Shown here: positions 1 through 8,312 of the stretch, one piece after another
Position numbering within the stretch: the first letter of the stretch is position 1
Layout of the letters: every line of letters starts with the position of its first letter
DNA from: Paenibacillus sp. Soil750
GTDB taxonomy: Bacteria > Bacillota > Bacilli > Paenibacillales > NBRC-103111
Reading direction: 5' to 3'
DNA: 64,000 nt
Assembly: GCF_001428045.1 (NCBI RefSeq)
Contig: NZ_LMSD01000043.1
Coordinates: forward strand, 228,499-292,498
Notes under the pieces: generated by a model
Databases searched by the model: none
The model's input: only the letters and a program-made list of their open reading frames with translations
Told to the model about the DNA's origin: nothing
Made by a program: the position numbers and the translations under genes

Positions 1-1
1 G

Positions 2-2179
2 ACGGGTGTTCCGTTAAGAGCAACTGGAACAATTACTGTTCAGGGCTCTACCAACTTGGTGAGCAATCCTGGATTTGAAAGTGGTAACAACGCCAATTGG
101 ACGATCACTGGGGGGAGCAACGCAATTAAAGTGGTATCCGATAGTGCAAATGCGCATGATGGCAGTACCTATGCACTCCACTACTCCTTACCGCAGGATA
201 TGCCATTTTCGGCTACGCAAACGATTACTGGTTTAGCTAACGGGAAATACACCCTGAAAGCTTGGTCGCACGGCGGCGGGGGAGAAAGCAGCATGCAGTT
301 GTTTGCCAAGGACTACGGCGGTGCTGAATTGTCTGAGAGCATTGTGAATACAGGCTGGTTGGCATGGAAGCATCCGATTCTGATGAATATTGAGGTTACT
401 AATAATACTGCAGATCATGGTACAGAACCGAATGGTACAGCGACTATTGGGATAAAGGCCGAAGGTAAATCCGGTAACTGGGGCAATTTGGATGATTTCG
501 AGTTCTATACTGATCGCACAGCTGAAACACTGTCTGCGCCAAGTCGAGTTACGAAGGGATCAAACTTTAGCGTGAACGTTGGAAACGGAGGATTAGTTGA
601 TACGATTTTTGCAGAGGATCTCGTCATCCACTATGATTCAGATGCGTTTGAGTTTGTATCGGCACAAAGCGCTTCACAAGCGGTGCAGCTGCTAACCACG
701 GATGCGCATACACCTGGTGTTGTAAGGCTCATTCTTGGACATTTGGGCGGAAAGTCATTGAATTCGAATTCTGTCGCGCTTACGTTGCGTGCGAAGGGTG
801 AAACCAATGCGGCAGAGGGAGTCGTTGAGGTAGCTTCTGCGGGATGGGGAACGGCACCAGCAGGTGGAATTATTACGCCAGCTTCGTTGGGTTCGGTGAA
901 AATTATGTTGGTTACGGAAGACATTGAACAGGTTCCATCTGAACCAACGAATATGCCAAGTACAGGAGCAGTTCAACCAAATCCAGTGCCTACTATCGAA
1001 CTTAGTTTAGAAGGTGCTGCCAGCCTGAAACAAACGCCTGCTTTGAATGACAGCCATACGGCCGTTGCATCCGTCTCACTTGAGGTGTGGAAGCAATTGG
1101 TTGAATTGGCGAAAACGGATGCTAACGGAAATAAGAAGTTATCGGTAATTTTGCCGAAGATTGCTGGCGCTAACTCCTATGAGCAAGAGCTGCCTAGAGC
1201 AGCTTTACAAGGCTCTGCATTGAATCAGCTAGTGGAGGTAATCACCCCACAAGGAACGGTATCATTGCCAAGCAACATGCTTAGCTCCACGAGTGGTAAG
1301 GAGTCGGATTCCATAAGTTTGACAATTGGTTTCTTAGATCCTTCTCAAATACCAGATGCATTGAAATCGAAAATTGGCAGCAAGCCAGTGATTGATTTGA
1401 AAATGAGAGCAGGCGCAGAAGTACTCCATTGGAACAATCCGGCTGCCCCAGTGACGGTTACGATTCCTTACGAGCCAACAGGGGAAGAACTGAAAAACCT
1501 TGATCATATCGTCATTTGGTATGTCGATGAGAACGGTCAAGCCATAGCTGTACCCAATGCGAAGTACGATGCTGTAGCACGTAGCGTTGTATTTACCACA
1601 ACACATTTCAGCACATATGCTGTGGCTTACGTTAATCGTACGTTCGGCGATTTGGCTGGCTTCGCTTGGGCACAGAAAGCAGTGGAAGCACTAGCTTCCA
1701 AAGGTGTTACTACAGGTACATCATTGGATACATTTAGTCCGGAGCAAGAAGTATCTCGTGCGGATTATATCGTAATGTTGGTAAAAGCCTTAGGACTCAC
1801 GGCGAATGCAGGGGATAGTTTTCAAGATGTGACAACTGCTGATTATTATTCTGAAGCGGTAGGTATTGCCAAAGCACTCGGTATTATCGAGGGCAGTGAT
1901 GCCTACCATTTTAACCCAAAAGCAAATATAACGAGAGAAGATCTGATGGTTATTACGGCAAGAGCACTTCACCAAGCTCATCGATTGGATATGAGTAATG
2001 AGACTAGCACCTTGGATACATTCTCGGACAACATGGACGTGTCGAGCTATGCGAAGGCAGCTATTGCAACGTTGCTCAAAACAGGCCTCGTTCAAGGCAA
2101 TGGACAGGGAATTGCACCTAAAGCATACACAACTCGAGCAGAAGCGGCAGTTATTCTTTATCGGTTGTTTCATATTTAA
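2..2179 (+). CDS. SLH-anchored protein with carbohydrate-binding and cohesin-like modules (5' end outside window)
   Basis: The reading frame is open to the window edge, so this is the C-terminal part of a larger secreted protein; the TTG at 56 is only an internal codon. Counting from 56: residues 4-155 form a jelly-roll-type carbohydrate-binding module (NPGFESG start, AWSHGGGGE, NTGWLAWK, NWGNLDDFEFY); about 158-285 resemble a cohesin (TKGSNFSVNVGN, DLVIHYDSDAFEFVSA); about 300-525 is a spacer common before SLH domains; 530-707 hold three SLH repeats (FGDLAGFAWAQKAV, FQDVTTADYYSEAV, FSDNMDVSSYAKAA) that would tether it to the secondary cell-wall polymer. The upstream codons look like the end of an Ig-like domain. 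The next gene carries the same binding module plus a dockerin, and a GH42 galactosidase follows, so the missing N-terminus may be a galactan-acting enzyme (inference). Confidence 0.85.
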   Translation, partial: TGVPLRATGTITVQGSTNLVSNPGFESGNNANWTITGGSNAIKVVSDSANAHDGSTYALHYSLPQDMPFSATQTITGLANGKYTLKAWSHGGGGESSMQLFAKDYGGAELSESIVNTGWLAWKHPILMNIEVTNNTADHGTEPNGTATIGIKAEGKSGNWGNLDDFEFYTDRTAETLSAPSRVTKGSNFSVNVGNGGLVDTIFAEDLVIHYDSDAFEFVSAQSASQAVQLLTTDAHTPGVVRLILGHLGGKSLNSNSVALTLRAKGETNAAEGVVEVASAGWGTAPAGGIITPASLGSVKIMLVTEDIEQVPSEPTNMPSTGAVQPNPVPTIELSLEGAASLKQTPALNDSHTAVASVSLEVWKQLVELAKTDANGNKKLSVILPKIAGANSYEQELPRAALQGSALNQLVEVITPQGTVSLPSNMLSSTSGKESDSISLTIGFLDPSQIPDALKSKIGSKPVIDLKMRAGAEVLHWNNPAAPVTVTIPYEPTGEELKNLDHIVIWYVDENGQAIAVPNAKYDAVARSVVFTTTHFSTYAVAYVNRTFGDLAGFAWAQKAVEALASKGVTTGTSLDTFSPEQEVSRADYIVMLVKALGLTANAGDSFQDVTTADYYSEAVGIAKALGIIEGSDAYHFNPKANITREDLMVITARALHQAHRLDMSNETSTLDTFSDNMDVSSYAKAAIATLLKTGLVQGNGQGIAPKAYTTRAEAAVILYRLFHI

Positions 2180-2202
2180 CTTAAAGGAGGAGGAGGTTTA
2201 CT

Positions 2203-3198
2203 ATGATGCAAATGAAACAAATAGTTCAATCGGGTGTGCTAGCGGCTGCGTTATTGATTGGGTGTCTACCATTTGGTGGCCCCGCTCAGGCAGTAGCGGT
2301 AGTTCAATCAGCTCCCGTGAATCTAGCTTTGGACGGAGATTTCGAAGGCACGGATTCATCTCCATGGTTAATTGAAGGTGAACAGGCTTCGGCTGTCAGT
2401 ATCAAAAGTCAAGATAATCATACGTCTGGTGGGACACATTCTGCTGCCTACTGGTCAGCTTCGGCCTTTCATTTCAAGGTATCACAACGAATCGTAGGCT
2501 TAGAAGATGGGAGATATCTGCTGTCTGCTTATACACAGGGCGGCGGCGGGGAAGTGTCCTCCCGAATTTTCGCAACTGTTGACGGTGATAACCCCATTCA
2601 AACCGACTTTATCAATACGGGCTATGCAGCTTGGAAAAATCCGCAGCTTACCCATATCAACGTCGTTGTAACGAACGGTATCTGCACGATTGGTTTTGAA
2701 GTGGCTGGGAAGGCTGACAATTGGGGATCCGTTGACGATATTAGATTCACGCGTATCGGTGACGTAGAAACGGCTCCTGTTTCCATGACTGTTCAACCGG
2801 TGCAAGCCACCTCGTGGTTACATGCTGCGCCGGAGCTGCCATCGGTGGTAAGAGCAGTTTATAACGATGATCATTCGTATCTGCAGGTGCCTGTTCAATG
2901 GGAGACGAATTCTGCAACGAATTATGATCATCTTGGTATGTATCAACTAACTGGCGCGATTCAGGGTTCGAATTCAACCGCACTCGCTACGATATCAGTC
3001 AGGATGAAGCCAGCCGATCTTAACGCAGACGGGATCGTGAATGTCGCAGACTTGGCGTTGGCTTACTACGATATGCAGGCAAGTGCGGGCTCAGCAGATT
3101 GGGAAAGAGCGAAAAAGGCTGATCTCAATAACGATGGCAAAGTCGATCTCGCCGATGTCCAGTACATCGCTGAACAGATGATTCAACCTGCTACTTGA
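2203..3198 (+). CDS. Secreted carbohydrate-binding protein with Ig-like and dockerin modules
   Basis: 331 aa with a signal peptide (about residues 1-29, ending near GGPAQAVA). Residues 38-190 form the same type of binding module as in the preceding gene (YTQGGGGEV, NTGYAAWKNPQL, NWGSVDDIRF). Residues about 193-270 look like a bacterial Ig-like domain. The C-terminus has two calcium-loop repeats, ADLNADGIVNVADL and ADLNNDGKVDLADV, the signature of a type I dockerin. A strong AAAGGAGGAGG ribosome site precedes the ATG, 23 bp after the stop of the SLH protein, so the two are probably co-transcribed. There is no catalytic domain, so the role is likely attachment to polysaccharide. The dockerin could dock on the cohesin-like module next door; that pairing is inferred from adjacency only. 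Confidence 0.85.
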   Translation: MMQMKQIVQSGVLAAALLIGCLPFGGPAQAVAVVQSAPVNLALDGDFEGTDSSPWLIEGEQASAVSIKSQDNHTSGGTHSAAYWSASAFHFKVSQRIVGLEDGRYLLSAYTQGGGGEVSSRIFATVDGDNPIQTDFINTGYAAWKNPQLTHINVVVTNGICTIGFEVAGKADNWGSVDDIRFTRIGDVETAPVSMTVQPVQATSWLHAAPELPSVVRAVYNDDHSYLQVPVQWETNSATNYDHLGMYQLTGAIQGSNSTALATISVRMKPADLNADGIVNVADLALAYYDMQASAGSADWERAKKADLNNDGKVDLADVQYIAEQMIQPAT

Positions 3199-3300
3199 AA
3201 AATGACAGGCAATCGATAAATTAGTGGGTATAAATTGGGACAGGAAGTTGATAGAATGGGGTCATATTTCTTCTTAAAATGAATCCATGAGGTGATCCGT

Positions 3301-5367
3301 TTGTCTTCTACATTTCCACCTATTAGCCCGAAATTGCCGGTTTTCATGCACGGCGCTGATTATAATCCTGATCAATGGCAGCACGATCCGCAAGTCTTAG
3401 AAGAAGACATCCGCATGATGAAGCTAGCGAAATGTAATGTGATGGCCATCGGCATCTTCGCATGGTCAGCGCTTGAACCCGTCGAAGGCACGTATACCTT
3501 CGAGTGGTTAGATCGCGTGCTGGATACCTTTGCCGCGAACGGGATCTATGCTTGGCTTGCGACACCAAGCGGCGCAAGGCCTGCCTGGATGGCGGAGCAG
3601 TACCCGGAGGTACTGCGTGTTGGTGCGAATCGTGTGCGCAATTTATTCGGCGCGCGTCACAATCATTGCTTCACATCCCCAGTGTACAGGGAGAAGGTAA
3701 CAATGATGAACAGTCGGTTGGCAGAGCGCTACGCGCAGCATCCGGCCGTCGTGGGTTGGCATATCTCCAATGAATACGGTGGGGAGTGTCATTGTTCGTA
3801 TTGCCAGGAAGCTTTCCGCGGCTGGTTACAAAAGAAATATGGCACGCTAGATGCATTAAATATGGCGTGGTGGACATCATTTTGGAGCCATACGTATACG
3901 AGCTGGTCTCAGATTGAATCTCCTGCTCCGCACGGTGAAAACTTAGTTCATGGCATGAACTTGGACTGGAAACGTTTTGTGACGGATCAAACTGTTGATT
4001 TCTGCCGTCATGAAATTGCCCCATTGAAAGCTGTGAACGCGCAATTGCCTGTTACAACGAATCTGATGGATGCGTTCGAAGGGCTTAACTACTGGAAATT
4101 CGCGGATGTGCTTGATGTTATTTCATGGGATGCGTACCCGACATGGCATGATGCGAAAGATCAACATAACTTGGCTGCTTGGTTCGCTCTTAATCATGAC
4201 CTGTTCCGCTCGCTGAAGGGTGGACAGCCGTTCTTATTGATGGAAAGCACACCGAGCTTAACGAATTGGCAGGCAGTTTCCAAATTGAAGAAGCCTGGTA
4301 TGCATTTGTTATCTTCTTTGCAGGCAGTCGCGCATGGCTCTGATTCCGTTCAATACTTCCAATGGCGGAAGAGTCGCGGTGCTAGTGAGAAACTGCACGG
4401 TGCGGTTATTGATCATGTCGGACATGAACATACGCGTGTATTTCGTGATGTAGCTGAGCTAGGCTGTGCCTTAGAGAAGCTCTCTGAAGTGATTGGGACT
4501 TCAGTTCCGGCGGAAACAGCTTTGATATTTGACTGGGAAAATCGGTGGGCAGTTAAGAATTCGCAAGGACCTCGTAATATGGGAATCAAATATGAAGAGA
4601 CCGTGCTTAGTCACTATCGCGCTTTCTGGGATAGCGGCATTCCCGTCGACGTCATCGATATGGATGTTGATTTCAGTAAATACAAGCTAATCGTGGCGCC
4701 GATGCTATATTTGGTTCGACCTGGTGTTGGGGAGCGCATCGAGCAATTTGTTGCGGATGGCGGTACGTTCGTAACCACGTATTGGTCAGGAATCGTTGAT
4801 GAAAATGACCTCTGTTTCCAAGGTGGCTTCCCAGGACCGCTTCGTAAAACGCTCGGGCTTTGGTCGGAGGAAATCGATGCACTTTATGATCATGAGAAAA
4901 ACCGTTTGATCTTTACGGAGGGGAATGGACTTGACTTAGAAGGCGAGTACGAGTCCCATGAGCTCTGTGAGCTCATTCATACCGAGGGAGCAGAGACACT
5001 GGCTGTCTACGGAGATGATTTTTATGCAGGTCGTCCAGCGTTGACCGTGAACTCATTTGGTCATGGTAAAGCGTATTATATCGCGACGAGAACAGATACT
5101 GAGCTTTTGAAACTTTTGTATAAGCAAGTAGTTGAGCAGGCGGGAGTTAAGGCTGTGTTACAAATGGAGTTACCTCCTGAAGTAACTGCACAAGTTAGGA
5201 CGAATGGGGAATATGACTATGTTTTCCTGATGAATTTCGCTCAGCAGACGCAGACGGTCGAGTTAGATGGGGATACGTATTGGGATATGCTTTTGCAGGA
5301 AACGTGGGAAGCGAAGAGTGTGCAACTTGAGCCTTATGGCGTTCGTGTTATAAGAAGATCCAAGTAG
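3301..5367 (+). CDS. Beta-galactosidase, glycoside hydrolase family 42
   Basis: About 688 aa, the normal GH42 length, without signal peptide, so cytoplasmic. It hydrolyses terminal beta-galactosides, probably galacto-oligosaccharides. Visible marks: MHGADYNPDQW near the start, NVMAIGIFAWSALEP, the acid/base Glu in HISNEYGGECHC, the nucleophile Glu in LLMESTPS, and the clustered Cys (CHCSYC) of the family zinc site. The beta-trimer domain follows from about residue 390. The open frame starts at a GTG at 3292, but that GTG lies inside the Shine-Dalgarno sequence GAGGTGAT; the TTG at 3301 sits at correct spacing and is preferred. It lies about 100 bp after the dockerin gene, suggesting a galactan-use operon like gan of Bacillus (inference). 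Confidence 0.95.
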   Translation: MSSTFPPISPKLPVFMHGADYNPDQWQHDPQVLEEDIRMMKLAKCNVMAIGIFAWSALEPVEGTYTFEWLDRVLDTFAANGIYAWLATPSGARPAWMAEQYPEVLRVGANRVRNLFGARHNHCFTSPVYREKVTMMNSRLAERYAQHPAVVGWHISNEYGGECHCSYCQEAFRGWLQKKYGTLDALNMAWWTSFWSHTYTSWSQIESPAPHGENLVHGMNLDWKRFVTDQTVDFCRHEIAPLKAVNAQLPVTTNLMDAFEGLNYWKFADVLDVISWDAYPTWHDAKDQHNLAAWFALNHDLFRSLKGGQPFLLMESTPSLTNWQAVSKLKKPGMHLLSSLQAVAHGSDSVQYFQWRKSRGASEKLHGAVIDHVGHEHTRVFRDVAELGCALEKLSEVIGTSVPAETALIFDWENRWAVKNSQGPRNMGIKYEETVLSHYRAFWDSGIPVDVIDMDVDFSKYKLIVAPMLYLVRPGVGERIEQFVADGGTFVTTYWSGIVDENDLCFQGGFPGPLRKTLGLWSEEIDALYDHEKNRLIFTEGNGLDLEGEYESHELCELIHTEGAETLAVYGDDFYAGRPALTVNSFGHGKAYYIATRTDTELLKLLYKQVVEQAGVKAVLQMELPPEVTAQVRTNGEYDYVFLMNFAQQTQTVELDGDTYWDMLLQETWEAKSVQLEPYGVRVIRRSK

Positions 5368-5390
5368 AGATCATCACATAGGTGAGCAGC

Positions 5391-5425
5391 AAGCTGAATT
5401 GGGGAAACCTGATTCAGCTTTTATT
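5391..5425 (+). terminator. Intrinsic terminator after the GH42 gene
   Basis: AAGCTGAAT (5391-5399) pairs with ATTCAGCTT (5412-5420), followed by TTTATT. It lies 24 bp after the GH42 stop and probably ends the galactoside transcript. Confidence 0.7.
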
Positions 5426-5544
5426 CCATTTAATAGATAACATAATATAAGTTATGTAAACAAATGTGCAATGGAAGGAATTCACTAACTCTTATGGGAT
5501 AATATACGGGCAATTATGTTACCCTACGCTTTTGATGAATTATT

Positions 5545-5580
5545 CCAAAAAAGCTGATTTAGAGAACCCTAAATCAGCTT
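5545..5580 (-). terminator. Terminator of the FMN reductase gene
   Basis: AAGCTGATTT pairs with AAATCAGCTT around AGAGAACCCT; on the minus strand the stem is followed by a run of Ts. It lies just past the stop of the minus-strand reductase. Confidence 0.75.
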
Positions 5581-5612
5581 GTTATCACATGCATGTAGAT
5601 ATAAAGTAGGAA

Positions 5613-6170
5613 TTAACGCAATGTTTTCAATGCGCCACTCCAAGCAATGACTTGATCAAACATGGTGTTCGCAGCGGTCTCCTGACGCGGATTGGGCTTG
5701 AGCACCGTGAAATTCTCAAAATCAGTAAAGAGGGACAAAGTTACCTGTGCACGTACACTAGCTATATGCAACTCACTCAAGATGAGTCTTAGGTTCTCCG
5801 CTGCACGCGCTCCACCTGTACCTCCACCATAGCTGACGATCCCAGCGGCTTTATCTTTCCATTCATTGAATAGGAAATCTAGCGCATTCTTCAGCGCCGC
5901 GGGTACGGCATGATTATACTCTGGTGTCACGAAGATATAACCATCGTAACCTTGAATTGCATTCGACCAAGCAATGGTATGTTCTTTCGTATATTTCATC
6001 ATCATAGGTGGATGAGGTTCGTCATAAAGTGGCAAATTAAAATCTGCCAGATCGACGATCTCGAATAATGCATCGGTGCGTTTACTTGCAACTTCATGTA
6101 CCCACTGAGCGACGACTTCGCCTCTACGTCCTGGGCGAGTGCTGCCGAGAATAATTCCGATTTTCAACAT
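5613..6170 (-). CDS. NADPH-dependent FMN reductase (flavodoxin-like)
   Basis: 185 aa from the chosen ATG. GSTRPGRRG at the N-terminus is the FMN phosphate loop; TPEYNHAVPAALKNALDFL and YGGGTGGARAAENLR are typical of the NAD(P)H-dependent FMN/quinone reductase family (ChrR, YhdA, azoreductase-like). It is a cytoplasmic flavoenzyme that reduces quinones, azo dyes or chromate in related proteins; the true substrate cannot be read. A longer frame begins at TTG 6185, but GGAGG overlaps that codon and is well spaced from the ATG at 6170, so the shorter start is used. Monocistronic, with its own terminator. A short shared AT-rich sequence (CATAATATAAGTTA) lies on both sides of the gene. Confidence 0.9.
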   Translation of the reverse strand: MLKIGIILGSTRPGRRGEVVAQWVHEVASKRTDALFEIVDLADFNLPLYDEPHPPMMMKYTKEHTIAWSNAIQGYDGYIFVTPEYNHAVPAALKNALDFLFNEWKDKAAGIVSYGGGTGGARAAENLRLILSELHIASVRAQVTLSLFTDFENFTVLKPNPRQETAANTMFDQVIAWSGALKTLR

Positions 6171-6476
6171 CGTTATGGCCTCCAAAAGATAAAGTATTTA
6201 CAAGTAGCATAACGGTTGAATGGAATCTTGTGCAATTGAAAATACAGTTATAACAAATGTTTCCCGTAAGAGATCAATAAGAAGTGATATTTGTTTACAT
6301 AATATAAGTTAAGTTTACTTTTATTCTAGAAGTGACATTTTCGCATCATAAATAACAGATACTTTTTGAAATTTGTATGAACATGAAAGAGGATGTATAT
6401 GATTTATCATACAAGTTCCTATATAATTTAGTAAAAGATATTTAGAATAGACAAAAGAAGGGTGGTCGCTTTTCTT

Positions 6477-6695
6477 ATGAATACATCCATTTACTTTGTG
6501 ATATTTTCCGTTATTTTATTATTTGGCTTATTGTCGACATTCATCATCGGTTTTTCTCGTAAAAATCGTGAAGGGGATCAATCCTATTTTCAGAAAACAG
6601 GCACGAAGTGGGTAAGGCTTACTTCTCTCTACGTCATCTCGATTGCAGCAGGCTTATTAGCGTTGCTAGCCTTTATTCGATATACAATTGAATAA
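6477..6695 (+). CDS. Small membrane protein, two TM segments
   Basis: 72 aa from ATG 6477 (the frame opens at GTG 6462, which lies in the AAGGGTGGT ribosome site). Residues 3-26 (NTSIYFVIFSVILLFGLL) and about 50-68 (SLYVISIAAGLLALLAFI) are membrane helices, joined by a charged loop (SRKNREGDQ). I do not recognise the family. It has its own terminator and no obvious operon partner. Confidence 0.7.
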   Translation: MNTSIYFVIFSVILLFGLLSTFIIGFSRKNREGDQSYFQKTGTKWVRLTSLYVISIAAGLLALLAFIRYTIE

Positions 6696-6706
6696 ACGCA
6701 AATAAA

Positions 6707-6739
6707 CAAAAAAATCTCCATTGGTAGGAGATTTTTTTG
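6707..6739. terminator. Bidirectional terminator
   Basis: AAAAAAATCTCC pairs with GGAGATTTTTTT around ATTGGTA. It serves the small membrane protein and the convergent minus-strand gene. Confidence 0.85.
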
Positions 6740-6770
6740 TTTTGACGCAGTATTGGGAGGAAGTTAGGAT

Positions 6771-7250
6771 TCAAGCTGGCATCATTGGAAACGTGTTGAT
6801 TTTGATAAAGTGAATCTGCAACGATCCGAAAAATGCTTTCCCTTGATTGTAATGGAGCTCACATTTGTACCCGTACTCATTAGCAATGGCTTGTAAGGAT
6901 TTGAAACCTGGGAGCGATTTAACCATAGTCGTGATTTGCTTCGTGATATGATTGGGTAGTTTCATAACCATCGTGGATGCATGAATACCATCAACAACGG
7001 AGATAAAACTGGGGAACTCGGGTTTCTTGAAAAGTCCAAGGTGGATATGATCCTCAGCAATTTGTAAGATCTCTTTATTCAAACGATTGAGATTTAAGGT
7101 CATGTTTTTATAAAAGTAGATGCCAAATCCAATTTTGTTCGTCAATGGATTTAAGCGTTTTTTCCATTTATGCACATTCGCTTCCCAATAAGACTCCAGT
7201 TGTTCGCTAATTCTAGTCCAGTTTAATCGTGATGTGAGAAAATTTTTCAT
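6771..7250 (-). CDS. Hypothetical protein, 159 aa
   Basis: Soluble, mixed-charge protein with no signal peptide or TM segment. The N-terminal half is rich in W, K and N (NWTRISEQLESYWEANVHKW); the C-terminal half has KLPNHITKQITTMVKSLPG and GYKCELHYNQGKAFFGSL. No family is recognised. It lies between the convergent small membrane protein and the LysR gene on the same strand, with 79 bp to the LysR stop. Start ATG at 7250; the ribosome site is weak. Confidence 0.6.
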   Translation of the reverse strand: MKNFLTSRLNWTRISEQLESYWEANVHKWKKRLNPLTNKIGFGIYFYKNMTLNLNRLNKEILQIAEDHIHLGLFKKPEFPSFISVVDGIHASTMVMKLPNHITKQITTMVKSLPGFKSLQAIANEYGYKCELHYNQGKAFFGSLQIHFIKINTFPMMPA

Positions 7251-7328
7251 TCATGTACTCCTTAAACAGTTAAATTTCTTTCTTAAATATAGACGTATTA
7301 ATAAGGAATATCGTTCATTTACGTCCAA

Positions 7329-8207
7329 CTACATATGCAGAATCTTGACAAATCCTTCGGCGGCTACGGATAATTTCATATCCCGACGAACAGCTAACCC
7401 GATGCTGCGCGGTGGTAGTGGTTCCTCCAAGGTGAGCTCAAAGAGAGTGCCTGATCGAAGCTCATCCTGTACAAATGATCGGCTTATGAAGGCAACCCCG
7501 TAACCTAGTCTCGCGAACTCCGCTAAAAGATCAATATTTCCTAATTCAATATCTGGATTCACCGCGAATCCTTGTGCTGCAAACCATTTTTCTATAGACA
7601 CTCTAGTACTGCTCCCTGGCGATAAGAAGATAAGAGGTAGCTCCGCGAGTTCCTTCGTAGAGATGGAACGGTTCGTCCATTCTCGGAAATCTTCCCCAAC
7701 CACGAAACAATCCTCCAACGTCGCTAACGTGTGAATCGTTAAATCCGAATCTTCGATTGGTAAATGAACGATGGCACAGTCAATATCACCTTCCTTTAAA
7801 CGCTTCGTAATCTCGCCTGTTTTTCCATGTGATAACCGAATCCGTATTCCAGGATATTGCTTATGATACGCATTCAACTGTGGTAACAGAAGGTGCTTAA
7901 TCAACGAATCACTTGCCCCGATCCGAATCTCACCTTGATGTAATTGCTTCAGATTGAGCAGATGCTTCTTTCCCGAATCCAGCATAGCAAAGGATTGTTC
8001 CACATAGTCAAAGAGCGTACGTCCTTCTTCTGTGAGCTCAACACCTTTCGATAGACGATGAAATAATTTAAGCCCAACCGCCTCTTCCATTTGCTTAATG
8101 GCATAGCTCACGGACGGTTGCGTTATATGAAGTTCTTGCGCAGCTTTCGTTAAATTCCGGCATTTGGCCGTATGTAAAAAAATACGATACCATTCTAAAT
8201 TGATCAT
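7329..8207 (-). CDS. LysR-family regulator divergent from aroA-aroC
   Basis: 292 aa with the LysR layout: winged HTH at residues 1-60 (WYRIFLHTAKCRNLTKAAQ, then ITQPSVSYAIKQME) and a periplasmic-binding-like effector domain from about 90 to 290 (GEIRIGASDSLIKHLLLP). The start is 105 bp from the aroA start on the opposite strand, the classic divergent arrangement in which LysR proteins control the neighbour. The natural inference is a pathway-linked effector controlling shikimate genes, but the ligand cannot be read. Similar to CysL/YtlI-type sequences in general outline. Confidence 0.9.
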   Translation of the reverse strand: MINLEWYRIFLHTAKCRNLTKAAQELHITQPSVSYAIKQMEEAVGLKLFHRLSKGVELTEEGRTLFDYVEQSFAMLDSGKKHLLNLKQLHQGEIRIGASDSLIKHLLLPQLNAYHKQYPGIRIRLSHGKTGEITKRLKEGDIDCAIVHLPIEDSDLTIHTLATLEDCFVVGEDFREWTNRSISTKELAELPLIFLSPGSSTRVSIEKWFAAQGFAVNPDIELGNIDLLAEFARLGYGVAFISRSFVQDELRSGTLFELTLEEPLPPRSIGLAVRRDMKLSVAAEGFVKILHM

Positions 8208-8312
8208 TTGATATAGATCACCTCTATGACAAGTTGTATATATTCTAATTTCATTTATTTCATATAACTCATTATAATTGGCTTATAGCAAAAACACAAA
8301 GAGGTGGCGAAT

